This document shows, one piece after another, positions 1 to 7,230 of a DNA stretch of 21,143 bases. Each line of letters starts with the position of its first letter. The stretch's first letter is position 1. Source of the stretch: Methylomarinum sp. (lineage in GTDB: Bacteria > Pseudomonadota > Gammaproteobacteria > Methylococcales > Methylomonadaceae); the NCBI GenBank assembly GCA_013139755.1, contig WTAG01000567.1, positions 1-21,143 of the forward strand. Direction: 5' to 3'. Below the pieces are notes generated by a model, which was not told the origin of the DNA, searched no databases, and was given only the letters and a program-made list of their open reading frames with translations. The position numbers and the translations under genes are program-made.

Positions 1-1
1 G

Positions 2-127
2 AGAGAAGCATCTCAAATTCTTGCTGAGGGTAACTTTCATTCACTACCTGTTGTAGATCAACAGCAGCAGATTGTGGGAATGGTTACAATGACTGATTTA
101 ATTCAATACCTTAATGACCAATATTAA
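2..127 (+). CDS. CBS-domain protein, C-terminal fragment (5' end outside window)
   Basis: The frame is open from the window edge and encodes 41 residues before a TAA at 125-127. The segment FHSLPVVDQQQQIVGMVT followed by MTDLIQYL is the typical end of a CBS domain: the 'lPVVD..g.ivGivt..Dl' strand-turn-helix. CBS domains usually occur in pairs and bind adenosyl ligands such as AMP, ATP or SAM to regulate a partner domain or a partner protein. Only the last half-domain is visible, so what it is attached to (stand-alone CBS pair, IMPDH, transporter or kinase) cannot be told. It converges on the small minus-strand gene at 354-683. Seen: motif and stop codon. Inferred: the family. Confidence 0.75.
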   Translation, partial: REASQILAEGNFHSLPVVDQQQQIVGMVTMTDLIQYLNDQY

Positions 128-144
128 TGGTCTGATTATAACTA

Positions 145-159
145 TCTAGTCTAGTCTAG
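145..159. repeat. Three tandem TCTAG pentamers
   Basis: Three exact copies of TCTAG lie 18 bases after the CBS gene stop. This is a minor simple repeat with no visible function. It is in the same 226-base intergenic stretch (128-353) as the larger heptamer array; nothing else in that stretch looks like a gene or a terminator. Confidence 0.5.
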
Positions 160-252
160 TAAAGTGGGCTGGGGGAGTGAAAAACCTTCAGCCATTTGTT
201 TGCATTCAGGATGAGTCAATCGTTATTGAATTCTCAGTTCTTAAGCAAAATA

Positions 253-368
253 TCTTTATTCTTTATTCTTTATTCTTTATTCTTTATTCTTTATTCTTTA
301 TTCTTTATTCTTTATTCTTTATTCTTTATTCTTTATTCTTTATTCTTTATTCTTTATTCTTTATTCTT
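253..368. repeat. Heptanucleotide microsatellite (TCTTTAT), about 16.6 uninterrupted copies
   Basis: Perfect period-7 sequence runs for 116 bases with no interruption. It lies between the convergent CBS gene and the minus-strand small gene, and its right edge holds the stop codon and last codons of the latter (354-368). On the plus strand the unit has no stop in any frame and would read as a repeated FILYSLF heptapeptide, but no start context supports translation. On the minus strand every unit contains TAA, so expansion or contraction would not change the neighbouring protein beyond its first repeat unit. Perfect tandem 7-mers of this length are prone to slipped-strand length change, so this is a likely polymorphic locus. 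Confidence 0.95.
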
Positions 369-683
369 GAAGAGAGTTAATAACTCTTCAACCATAGGTC
401 TACAGTTTATATTGACTTCGGAAATATCTAATACGCCTTGACGTAAACCAAAGGCTACGGACAATAATGGATCATTAATATCAACATAGGACTTATATAG
501 TTCAAGTGCAATATCATTATGAAACTGGTGAATTTTATCATTCACATCCCAGACAGTTATTTCATTATTTTCCCATTTGTCAAAACTGTTCTTAACTATA
601 TTAAGACAACGAAATAAATCTCGTTCATAGGCTATTGCAACCAGTTCACGTAGATGTTTTTTTTGACTTTTTGTTATTTCCAT
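354..683 (-). CDS. Small conserved hypothetical protein, 109 aa
   Basis: A soluble, mainly helical, charged protein with no signal peptide or membrane segment. The start is well supported: AAGGGG lies about 8 bases upstream of the ATG. The motif HQFHNDIALELYKSY near residues 52-66, followed by a hydrophobic helix, resembles a widespread family of short uncharacterised proteobacterial proteins that I recognise by pattern but cannot name. No function is claimed. The last residues (TLFKNKE) and the stop codon run into the heptanucleotide array, so the present C-terminus was at least partly set by that repeat. It stands alone, convergent with the CBS gene upstream in window coordinates and followed on its 5' side by a REP-like sequence. 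Confidence 0.7.
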   Translation of the reverse strand: MEITKSQKKHLRELVAIAYERDLFRCLNIVKNSFDKWENNEITVWDVNDKIHQFHNDIALELYKSYVDINDPLLSVAFGLRQGVLDISEVNINCRPMVEELLTLFKNKE

Positions 684-743
684 AAGTTTTCCCCTTTATA
701 TATTAGGGCTGAGGATCAATGCCGTTAAGTTAATAAAATTGAC

Positions 744-775
744 ATAGGATATGCAGAGGAACGAAGCTCATCTTA
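744..775. repeat. REP-like sequence, 'GAGGAACGAAGC' type
   Basis: The first 24 bases match 22 of 24 with the REP hairpin at 5940-5963 (shared core GAGGAACGAAGC, preceded by ATAGGAT). The right arm is more degenerate, so the stem is weak here. It lies upstream of the small hypothetical gene and downstream of the superoxide dismutase gene; both genes read leftward. It is probably a degenerate copy of a dispersed extragenic palindrome. Confidence 0.6.
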
Positions 776-829
776 CGATGTTATGCGCTTGACAACAACT
801 CCAGCTATGCTCCACTACATACCATCATA

Positions 830-859
830 TTGGTATTCCTAGCATCAACCTACCGTGCT
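830..859. repeat. Degenerate RAYT-type palindrome overlapping the sod stop codon
   Basis: The sequence TTGGTATTCCTAGCATCA followed by ACCTACCGTGCT is a shortened version of the RAYT terminal palindrome (2203-2238), including its outer bases ACCGTGCT. The stop codon of the superoxide dismutase gene (850-852, TAG on the minus strand) and its last two codons are inside this repeat. It may serve as a 3' end structure, or the repeat inserted at the gene end and supplied the stop codon. Confidence 0.6.
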
Positions 860-1566
860 TTGATAATACCTTTATACCTACGGTTAACTTCTTCCCAGTC
901 AATATGCCGCATAAATTTTTTAATATACAATTCCTTATTATTCTTATAATCGACGTAAAAAGCATGTTCATAAACATCTATCACGACTAAAGGTGTCGCC
1001 ATCCAAAGTACCCCTGTAGCATGTTTATCACTAACCACATTGTATAGCTTGCCATTAAGCGGATGAAAAGCCAGCATGGCCCAGCCTGAAGCTGATTTGG
1101 CACTTGCTTGAAAATCAGCAGCCCATTTTTCAATCGAACCAAATCGTTTTTTAATTTCTGCGTGGATTTCTTTATTGGGGTTACTAGCTTTGGCAGTCAT
1201 TCCATCGAAATATAGTTCATGTAAAACAACACTATTTGCTTTATTAGTTCTGGCGCGTTGAATTGCTCCGTATGCGCTGGAATCAATTGCAGTACCCTCA
1301 TTAATATCAGACTGTAACTTCATATCGGCAGCAACATACCCCCGCAGAGCCCCGCCATAATGAGCCGTGTGATGTGGTGTAATTTGTTCTTCACTAAGAA
1401 AGCTTGGAATAGATTTGTAACGCAGTGGTTTTAATTGACCAGTAACCAAGCCCCCCTCATATTCAATGCTTTGTTCATTGGTATTAGCATATCCGGATAA
1501 AGGCAATGCCCCTGCAGTTACACCCAATGATGTAACCAGAAAGTTACGACGAGAAATATTTTTCAT
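850..1566 (-). CDS. Tat-exported Fe/Mn-family superoxide dismutase
   Basis: This enzyme family dismutates superoxide to hydrogen peroxide and oxygen at a mononuclear Fe or Mn site. The 238-aa product begins with a twin-arginine signal (SRRNFL at residues 5-10, then a hydrophobic stretch to about residue 28), so the enzyme should be exported folded with its metal to the periplasm. The C-terminal domain is clear: SASGWAMLAF near 158-167, and the signature DVYEHAFYVDY (197-207) with metal ligands Asp197 and His201; His116 in VLHELYF is another ligand. The first ligand is expected at His65 or His66 (PHHTAHYGG). That N-terminal helix differs from the usual HHxxHHxxYV pattern: four extra residues lie between the histidines and the GYV motif, so the usual second-shell Tyr is displaced. 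The RBS AAAGGTGAT precedes the ATG. Standalone gene; its 3' end lies in a degenerate REP. Confidence 0.88.
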   Translation of the reverse strand: MKNISRRNFLVTSLGVTAGALPLSGYANTNEQSIEYEGGLVTGQLKPLRYKSIPSFLSEEQITPHHTAHYGGALRGYVAADMKLQSDINEGTAIDSSAYGAIQRARTNKANSVVLHELYFDGMTAKASNPNKEIHAEIKKRFGSIEKWAADFQASAKSASGWAMLAFHPLNGKLYNVVSDKHATGVLWMATPLVVIDVYEHAFYVDYKNNKELYIKKFMRHIDWEEVNRRYKGIIKAR

Positions 1567-1606
1567 TACATATCACCTTTGTTATTAGTTTTAGCCTGGT
1601 AGGTCA

Positions 1607-2233
1607 GTAGGTTGGGGTGACGATAGGAACCCCAACAAGAATATCAAGACCTCTCTCCACATTCAATTTCAGCTGTACATTCGTACTTACCTCCCCAATC
1701 AGGCTTTAATATTTCTTCAGAAATATACCGGTGAATAGTAGAGTATGGCCAATCTACAGCATGATCAACATAATTATGTTTAACAGGATTGTAATGAATG
1801 TAATTCACATGATTTTCATAATCCAGTTCATCACGAATAAGGTGCTCCCAAAATCGACGTTGCCAAATACCTCGTTCACCTTTTGATTTTCGGCTTTTAT
1901 TAATTCTTTCATTTTTAGGGATTTGCCGAGAAAAGTTGGCTTTAATTAATGCCCAGCGGGTTGAATAGTCGTGATCATCTAATGGCAAGGTTAATAGAGC
2001 ATGGAGGTGTTCGGGTAAAACAACCATTGCATCAAGTTGAAAAGGATGTTGTTTTTTCACCTGATTCAAAACATTCCGTAATATATCAATATTATCTGTT
2101 AATAATGCTTTATTACGCTCAGCCAAATTTACAGTGAAAAAATATGTTCCTCCTTTGATATTGGCTCGTCGATATTGCATATTTATGACCTTGGTTTGAA
2201 GATGTTGGGGTTCCTATCGTCACCCCAACCTAC
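1607..2233 (-). mobile_element. RAYT transposase element bounded by identical 31-bp inverted palindromes
   Basis: The two ends (1607-1637 and 2203-2233) are exact reverse complements over all 31 bases. Each is itself a hairpin, GTTGGGG...CCCCAAC, with the loop region containing GACGATAGGA. They enclose one transposase gene. This is the organisation of RAYT loci, where a single-copy tyrosine transposase is flanked by the REP palindromes it is thought to act on. No obvious target duplication is visible. The intact palindromes and open gene suggest recent activity; a shortened relative lies 155 bp to the right. Confidence 0.85.
1644..2180 (-). CDS. rayT: REP-associated tyrosine transposase (IS200-like Y1 family)
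   Basis: A single-strand DNA endonuclease of the HUH superfamily, of the RAYT branch that processes REP palindromes. In the 178-aa product, strand 1 is GGTYFFTVNL (10-19); the metal-binding HUH motif is PEHLHALLTLP (56-66) with His58 and His60. The C-terminal part has the RAYT pattern GIWQRRFWEHLIRDE (104-118) and HVNYIHYNPVKHN (124-136), where Tyr127 is the likely nucleophile. The length is normal for the family. The ATG has AAGG 8-11 bases upstream. The gene sits between two identical 31-bp palindromes, 6 bases from the left one and 22 bases from the right one. Nearby palindromes at 830-859 and 2388-2584 are probable substrates or products. Confidence 0.92.
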   Translation of the reverse strand: MQYRRANIKGGTYFFTVNLAERNKALLTDNIDILRNVLNQVKKQHPFQLDAMVVLPEHLHALLTLPLDDHDYSTRWALIKANFSRQIPKNERINKSRKSKGERGIWQRRFWEHLIRDELDYENHVNYIHYNPVKHNYVDHAVDWPYSTIHRYISEEILKPDWGGKYECTAEIECGERS

Positions 2234-2387
2234 CGTGCTAATTTCCCACATAGCCCCTCTTTGAAAGCATAACTATTCTTCATAGGTAAATTTTACTTGA
2301 TACTCTGAAAACTAGGAAAACTTACACTAAAATAAAAGCCTGATTCTATTTGCTAGATATTGATATGTCAATTACCAAAACAGTAAG
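2234..2387. other. Spacer between the two RAYT-family elements
   Basis: These 154 bases separate the intact RAYT element from its deleted derivative. I see no open reading frame with a start site, no strong hairpin and no RNA gene. With the two elements it makes up the whole 2181-2588 gene-free stretch. Confidence 0.5.
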
Positions 2388-2584
2388 GTAGGTTGGGGTG
2401 GCGACAGGAACCCCAACAATAAAGATCAAAACCTTTAATTTTATTTGTTAATAATGCTTTATTACGCTCAGCTAGATTCACAGTGAAAAAAATATGTTTC
2501 TCCTTGTATATTGGCTTGTCGTTATTGCATGTTTATGATCTTGGTTTGAAGATGTTGGGGTTCCTATCGGTCACCCCAACCTAC
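2388..2584 (-). mobile_element. Non-autonomous, internally deleted derivative of the RAYT element
   Basis: The ends at 2388-2418 and 2553-2584 correspond to the two palindromes of the neighbouring full element (left end 29 of 31 bases identical; right end with one inserted G). Between them the sequence follows the full element from its left end for about 25 bases, then jumps to the region equal to 2095-2202, so some 430 internal bases are missing. The outcome is a 197-bp MITE-like unit of the same family. Its right palindrome lies 4 bases past the stop codon of permease B, where it can act as the 3' hairpin of that operon. Confidence 0.8.
2443..2530 (-). pseudogene. 5' remnant of a RAYT gene
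   Basis: The segment aligns with the first 30 or so codons of the RAYT gene at 1644-2180 (shared bases GTTAATAATGCTTTATTACG and GTTTATGA upstream of the start). Reading from the former ATG (2528-2530) gives Met-Gln-stop, because the third codon TAT has become TAA. A length change in the A-run after that also shifts the frame relative to YFFTVNL. The rest of the gene is absent. It is a decayed fragment carried inside the deletion derivative. Confidence 0.8.
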
Positions 2585-2588
2585 TTCA

Positions 2589-5500
2589 CTATGCTACAAC
2601 TTGTCTTTCCTTAACCCCTTCCAGCAACAAGTAAAAACAAGGCACCAGAATCAAAGTAATAAACGTAGCAAATAAAACCCCAAAAGCCAGCGAGACGGCC
2701 ATTGGAATTAAAAACTGGGCTTGGGTATTACTGCTAAACATCATAGGCATCAGGCCTATAAAAGTGGTGAGTGAGGTCAGTAATATGGCTCTAAACCGAG
2801 CTCTTCCCGCTTGTACTACCGCATTAAATAAATCCGCGCCTTTTTGCCTGCAGCGATTGATATAATCTACTAGCACCAGGCTGTCATTAACCACTACACC
2901 GGTTAAAGCCAGCATACCTAAAACGCTTTGTATGGTGAGGTCGAGTCCAAGCAACATATGACCTATTACCGCACCAATTAAACCAAAAGGGATAACGGAC
3001 ATGACGATAAAAGGTTGTGAGTATGATTGAAACGGGATGGCTAATAAGGCGTAGATGATAAATAAAACCAAGATCATTCCCAGTCCCAAACTTTTAAAGG
3101 ATGCTCTGGTTTCTTTAGCTTCGCCTTCTTCTACAAATGAAACGCCAGGGTGGTCTTGTAATATTTCATTTATAAAAACATCCATTTCTGCCCGTAGTAT
3201 GGGTAATTGTACGGCTTTCTGATCTGCATCGGCTGTGACATGAATGGTTCTATAACGCTCTGAACGATGAATAACCGCAGGAGCTCGGGTAATTGAAATA
3301 TCTGCCACCTGCTGAATGGGCACTTCATTACCATCGGCCGTACGAATTTTCATAGACTCCAGACTTGCAATCGATTGACGGTCTGATTCGGGGTAACGGA
3401 TATACACTTTAACTTCTTCGCCATCACGTTGCATACGTTGTACTTCCATACCATGAAAGGCTCCTCGTACTTGTAGGCCGAGGTCTCGACTACTTAAGCC
3501 TAAAAGCTCTGCTTCCGGTTTGATTTGTAATTGGACTTGTTCTTTACCTTGCGAGAAATCATCGCCCACATCAAACACCCCCGGGTATTGAGCGAGCTGT
3601 TTCTTTATTTTTGCGGATACCTTATTAAGCTCATCAAAATCATGGCCTTTTAGCATAAAATCGATAGGGTTGGCAGGTCTAAAAATGGAGGCACTAAAGG
3701 TCAGCTTTTTAGCGCCTGCTACAGGCCCAACCATTTTCCGCCATTCTCTGGCCAGTTGCGTACTACTGACGGGATTACTACGCATTTCTTGTGGAATAAT
3801 CTCAAAACTAACACGCCCCTGATTGGGTTTTAATCCCATACGCACGCTACCCTGAATACTTACCGTTGAGTAGACATTGGTGATAATTTTTTCATCTGGA
3901 TTCTGGCTATTATATTTTTCGCGTATTGCCAGCGCTGCTTTTTCAATACGAGCAATATGCTGACTGGTGACTTCATAAGGCGTACCTTCGGGTAGTGTTA
4001 ATTGCGATCTGGCAATTTCACTTTGTACCCGAGGGAAAAAAGTGAATCGTATCCAGCCACTAAAAATAGTGCTACAAATAATCACTAAAACACTAAAAAA
4101 AAGGGCGAGGGTTAGGCCTGGTCTCTTTAGGGCTTTGTTTAAAAAAGGTTGATAGATCTCATTAATAAAGTAATCCAGGTAATAACTGACTTTGTCTTGA
4201 GCCCTTTTTAATAAAGGAAAAGTTTTCTCTTCCCGCATATGTTTAAGATGCGCAGGTAAAATCAGCTTGGTTTCAACTAATGACAGTATCAAGACTGGAA
4301 TAACAATCGCAGGAATCATGGTAAACATCTTACTCCGCGCACCTTCCATGGTTAATAAAGCAGCAAAGGCAACGATAGTGGTTAAGACTCCAAAGGTGAC
4401 TGCTGTCGCAACTTCTTGCGTACCCCGTATAACAGCTTCTGTCGGGTCTTCATCAGTCCCCATATGTTTATAAATATTTTCACCGGTGACAATAGCATCA
4501 TCAACCACAATCCCTAAAACTAAAATAAAGGCAAACATACTGGTGTAATTGATGGTGACATCAAACATCGGCATAAAAGCAAATGCACCAATAACCGACA
4601 CTGGAATACCCAATACCACCCAGAAAGCCAATTCCATACGCAGAAACAGGGTTAACAAGATAAAAACTAAAACAGCACCTTGTATTGCTGTTTGTATTAA
4701 TGATGAAATACGGTTGTTAATATATTTTGAACGATCACGCCAATATTCAATAGTCACGCCTGGCGGCATTCTGGTTTGAGCTTCACTCAAGTAACTCTTC
4801 ACTTGTTGAGATATTTCTAAAGCATCTTGATTACCTAAGCGAAAAATCTCAATCATCACCGAGGGTGAGCCATTAAAGCGAGATAAAATGGGCAGATCAA
4901 CAAAGCTATCATGTATTTGTGCAATATCACCAATACGCAGACTGGTGCCATCAGAACGAGTCTTAACCACAATATCTGCAAAATCAACACCTTTATAAAG
5001 CTGACCTTTAGTCCGCACTAAAAATTCATGATCACCCGTTTTAATAGCTCCTGCTGGAAGGTCTATAGATGAGCGCCTAATTGCTTCTGCTAAATCGAGG
5101 ATACTGAGTTCATATTCACGTAATTGCTGTTCAGAGACTTCGATAGAAATTTCAAAGGGTCTAATACCGGTAAGATCAACTTGGGTAACGCCAGGTAAGT
5201 CAGCAATTTCATCACGCACCTGTTTACCCAATGTACGTAACTCTGTTTCTGGCAAATCGCCGCTGACTGAAATACTAATCACTTCAAAGCGTCTGGACAT
5301 CACGCCAACTTCAAGGTCTTCTAACTCCTCAGGGAAACTGTGAATAAGATCGACTCTGGACTGAATATCAGTCATCACTTCTCTATATTCATAACCGTCC
5401 GCTGATTCCATGGTGACAGATCCGCCGCCTTCACTAGAGGTACTGCGTAATTCTGTTATTCCTGGCAAGTCATATATGGCTTCTTCAATCCGGCTAGTTA

Positions 5501-5693
5501 CTGATTTTTCTATATCTTCAGGGGTCCCGCCAGGATAGTTGAATTTAACAAACAGGCGACTGCGCTCGTATTGAGGTGATGATTCAACAGGCACCATGGT
5601 TATCATAACGAAGAGGCCACTAAGGACAATCACGCCCATTAGCAGGTTGGCGGCAACGCGGTTACGTGCAAACCAGACGATTAGTGAATTCAT
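2589..5693 (-). CDS. RND efflux permease subunit B (AcrB/HAE1-like), 1034 aa
   Basis: Inner-membrane proton-driven pump of the RND superfamily, with normal length for the family. It opens with the characteristic first helix (WFARNRVAANLLM, 7-19), then a porter domain, a TM2-6 block and a repeat of the same fold. TM4 carries the proton-relay pair in GIVVDDAIV (Asp398, Asp399). The second half has LGMLALTGVVVNDSLVLVDY in TM10, where the AcrB-type 'AKN' lysine site reads VND; this is a variant relay. It is the last gene of the pump operon and is 45-55% similar by eye to permease A. The ATG has no good Shine-Dalgarno: the 12-bp repeat ATAGGATGTGCT abuts the start codon. A MITE-like element and REP separate it from the adaptor gene. 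A RAYT palindrome follows the stop by 4 bases. It probably forms a mixed trimer with permease A, as for MdtBC-like pumps (inference). Confidence 0.93.
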   Translation of the reverse strand: MNSLIVWFARNRVAANLLMGVIVLSGLFVMITMVPVESSPQYERSRLFVKFNYPGGTPEDIEKSVTSRIEEAIYDLPGITELRSTSSEGGGSVTMESADGYEYREVMTDIQSRVDLIHSFPEELEDLEVGVMSRRFEVISISVSGDLPETELRTLGKQVRDEIADLPGVTQVDLTGIRPFEISIEVSEQQLREYELSILDLAEAIRRSSIDLPAGAIKTGDHEFLVRTKGQLYKGVDFADIVVKTRSDGTSLRIGDIAQIHDSFVDLPILSRFNGSPSVMIEIFRLGNQDALEISQQVKSYLSEAQTRMPPGVTIEYWRDRSKYINNRISSLIQTAIQGAVLVFILLTLFLRMELAFWVVLGIPVSVIGAFAFMPMFDVTINYTSMFAFILVLGIVVDDAIVTGENIYKHMGTDEDPTEAVIRGTQEVATAVTFGVLTTIVAFAALLTMEGARSKMFTMIPAIVIPVLILSLVETKLILPAHLKHMREEKTFPLLKRAQDKVSYYLDYFINEIYQPFLNKALKRPGLTLALFFSVLVIICSTIFSGWIRFTFFPRVQSEIARSQLTLPEGTPYEVTSQHIARIEKAALAIREKYNSQNPDEKIITNVYSTVSIQGSVRMGLKPNQGRVSFEIIPQEMRSNPVSSTQLAREWRKMVGPVAGAKKLTFSASIFRPANPIDFMLKGHDFDELNKVSAKIKKQLAQYPGVFDVGDDFSQGKEQVQLQIKPEAELLGLSSRDLGLQVRGAFHGMEVQRMQRDGEEVKVYIRYPESDRQSIASLESMKIRTADGNEVPIQQVADISITRAPAVIHRSERYRTIHVTADADQKAVQLPILRAEMDVFINEILQDHPGVSFVEEGEAKETRASFKSLGLGMILVLFIIYALLAIPFQSYSQPFIVMSVIPFGLIGAVIGHMLLGLDLTIQSVLGMLALTGVVVNDSLVLVDYINRCRQKGADLFNAVVQAGRARFRAILLTSLTTFIGLMPMMFSSNTQAQFLIPMAVSLAFGVLFATFITLILVPCFYLLLEGVKERQVVA

Positions 5694-5703
5694 AGGATGT
5701 GCT
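5692..5703. repeat. Short direct repeat ATAGGATGTGCT at the permease B start codon
   Basis: The same 12 bases recur at 5940-5951 as the left arm of the REP hairpin, in the same orientation, on the other side of the MITE-like element. This copy contains part of the minus-strand ATG (5691-5693) and occupies the place of the ribosome binding site. It looks like a half-REP left by insertion or rearrangement. Confidence 0.6.
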
Positions 5704-5720
5704 TATCTCTTGTATTGATT

Positions 5721-5921
5721 GGAAGTGAGGCTTTAGAGGCTGTGAAAGTATTAAGCTCTTATCCCCCTCTTTAGCAAAGAGGGGTTAGGGGAGATTTGAA
5801 TTTATAAAATAAAGTTTTTAAGATCAATGACCTTTTTTTTATAAAATCCCCCTCTATCCCCCTTTTCCAAAGGGGGAGGTCAAAAAGAGAATACTGTCAC
5901 TGCCTCTAAAGCCCCACTTCC
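5721..5921. mobile_element. 201-bp MITE-like nested palindrome inside the efflux operon
   Basis: Terminal inverted repeats of 32 bp (5721-5752 and 5890-5921) match at 29 of 32 positions; the outer sequence is GGAAGTGAGGCTTTAGAGGC. Inside are two more inverted blocks that mirror each other: CCCCTCTTT/AAAGAGGGG (5764-5772 with 5776-5784) and CCCCCTTT/AAAGGGGG (5858-5865 with 5869-5876). There is no coding capacity. A third copy of the 32-bp end lies at 20936-20967, showing that the sequence is dispersed. It falls between the adaptor and permease B genes, so a transcript crossing it would fold into a long hairpin and may lower or process permease B expression. No target-site duplication is clear. 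Confidence 0.85.
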
Positions 5922-5936
5922 TAGCTTAAACTGTTG

Positions 5937-5975
5937 AATATAGGATGTGCTGAGGAACGAAGCCTACCCTATATT
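5937..5975. repeat. REP hairpin, 'GAGGAACGAAGC' type
   Basis: The outer arms AATATAGG (5937-5944) and CCTATATT (5968-5975) pair perfectly. Inner bases ATGTGC and GCCTAC pair in part, around the loop core TGAGGAACGAA. It lies 22 bases downstream of the adaptor stop codon on the minus strand, a usual place for REP elements that protect or end upstream mRNA. With the MITE at 5721-5921 it fills the 304-base gap 5694-5997, which holds no gene. Confidence 0.7.
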
Positions 5976-5997
5976 AATACCTTGACCATTAAGAATA

Positions 5998-7230
5998 TTA
6001 ATGCGAAGTAGTCGGCCGCTTCCCTTTGCCTTTTTTATGATTGTGACCGTGTTTACCTGCTTTAGCGACATCCGAAGCTCGGTTCACTTTGGCATTATTT
6101 GCTGCAAAAGGCACGTAAGTGACACACAACTCTTCTCCTGCTGATAAGCCTTTTTTAACCAGTAACTTATCTTGGGTTTCCCATAAAATCTTGATGGTTT
6201 TTCGTTGTAAGCGGCTTTCTTTGTCAACCACCATAATGGTATCGTTTCCTTGTACTGCTGTACGAGGAAGCGCGTAGACATTTTCTAAAATTTGCCCTTT
6301 AATATCCGCTTTTACAAATTGGCCAATTTCTAGTGGCGGTCTGTTGTCGCTATGTCTTTGATAGGGGTTATCTATCTGTACAATAACAAACACCTGGCGA
6401 GTGGCTCTATCAACACTGCCTTCAGTTCGAACGACCTTACCTTTCCATTCAAAACTTTCACCCCCTATAGTGGCATAAACTGTGGCTTCCGGACCCTTGT
6501 ACGGCTTGTTCGACTCACCACGATAAGAACGCGGTAAATTAATCATGCCACGTTGTTTTTCTGTAATAGGTAGTCGAACTTCCACATAATCAATGGCAAA
6601 AATCTTAGCCAGTGGATTGCCTGGAGAAACGTATTGTCCTCGGTCAACAAATTGTTCCAGAATACGGCCTGCATAGGGTGCTTTGATCCGTGTACGTTTT
6701 AAATCCAGCTCAACGCGTTGCAGCTGTGCTTTTGCCGATGCTACACCTGCCTGGGCTCTAGCCAGTTGAGGTTTATGTAACACAAGATCCGAAGGCGCTT
6801 CGCTTCGCCCTAATCTTTTCCAGTTATCTGCTGCCTGATCTGCTTGCGCCTGTTCTTCTTTAAAATTAAACACCGCTTCAGACAGGGTGGCTTGAGCTGA
6901 TTTTATATCCAGCTTATAGTCTGTTGAGTCTATCGTGATAAGCGTATCGCCTGGCTCAAAAAACCCACCAGGACGAAAATTGGATGATACTTTAATGATT
7001 TCACCCGAGATACGGGGAATCAAGGTTGTTGTTGTCCTTGGTTCAACAATGCCCTGAGTACTAATAAGGATAGGAAAGTCTTGTGCTTGTAATTTGACAG
7101 TTTCAACGGTCAATGTTTTTGGGTGAGAGGGACGGCGTTTGGCAGCAGGTTTATTTATAAAAATTACATAAGCAATCAATAGGGCCACTGCGATAACGAA
7201 AAGAGGAAGTAGTTGTCGAATTAATTTCAT
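5998..7230 (-). CDS. RND periplasmic adaptor (membrane fusion protein), 410 aa
   Basis: This links an inner-membrane RND pump to the outer-membrane channel. The N-terminus is a signal-anchor (LLPLFVIAVALLIAYVIF, residues 7-24) without a lipobox, so it is probably inner-membrane tethered. Next comes a lipoyl/barrel half-motif (LIPRISGEIIKVS, about 70-82), a coiled-coil hairpin rich in Ala, Gln and Lys (about 105-180), the return lipoyl half (IKAPYAGRI, about 184-192) and a beta-barrel to about residue 385. The C-terminal tail is unusual: HGHNH at 394-398 followed by lysines and a terminal His410, a possible metal-binding or disordered tail. The ATG overlaps the stop of the outer-membrane channel gene (ATGA), so translation is coupled. 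It serves both permeases of the operon, as no other adaptor is present. Confidence 0.92.
   Translation of the reverse strand: MKLIRQLLPLFVIAVALLIAYVIFINKPAAKRRPSHPKTLTVETVKLQAQDFPILISTQGIVEPRTTTTLIPRISGEIIKVSSNFRPGGFFEPGDTLITIDSTDYKLDIKSAQATLSEAVFNFKEEQAQADQAADNWKRLGRSEAPSDLVLHKPQLARAQAGVASAKAQLQRVELDLKRTRIKAPYAGRILEQFVDRGQYVSPGNPLAKIFAIDYVEVRLPITEKQRGMINLPRSYRGESNKPYKGPEATVYATIGGESFEWKGKVVRTEGSVDRATRQVFVIVQIDNPYQRHSDNRPPLEIGQFVKADIKGQILENVYALPRTAVQGNDTIMVVDKESRLQRKTIKILWETQDKLLVKKGLSAGEELCVTYVPFAANNAKVNRASDVAKAGKHGHNHKKGKGKRPTTSH

Noticed and set aside
253..368. CRISPR array
   Set aside because: The repeat unit is 7 bp with no spacers; it is a microsatellite.
177..441. Two overlapping plus-strand frames that run through the heptanucleotide array
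   Set aside because: They are open only because the repeat has no stop codon on this strand; no SD or coding-like sequence outside the repeat.
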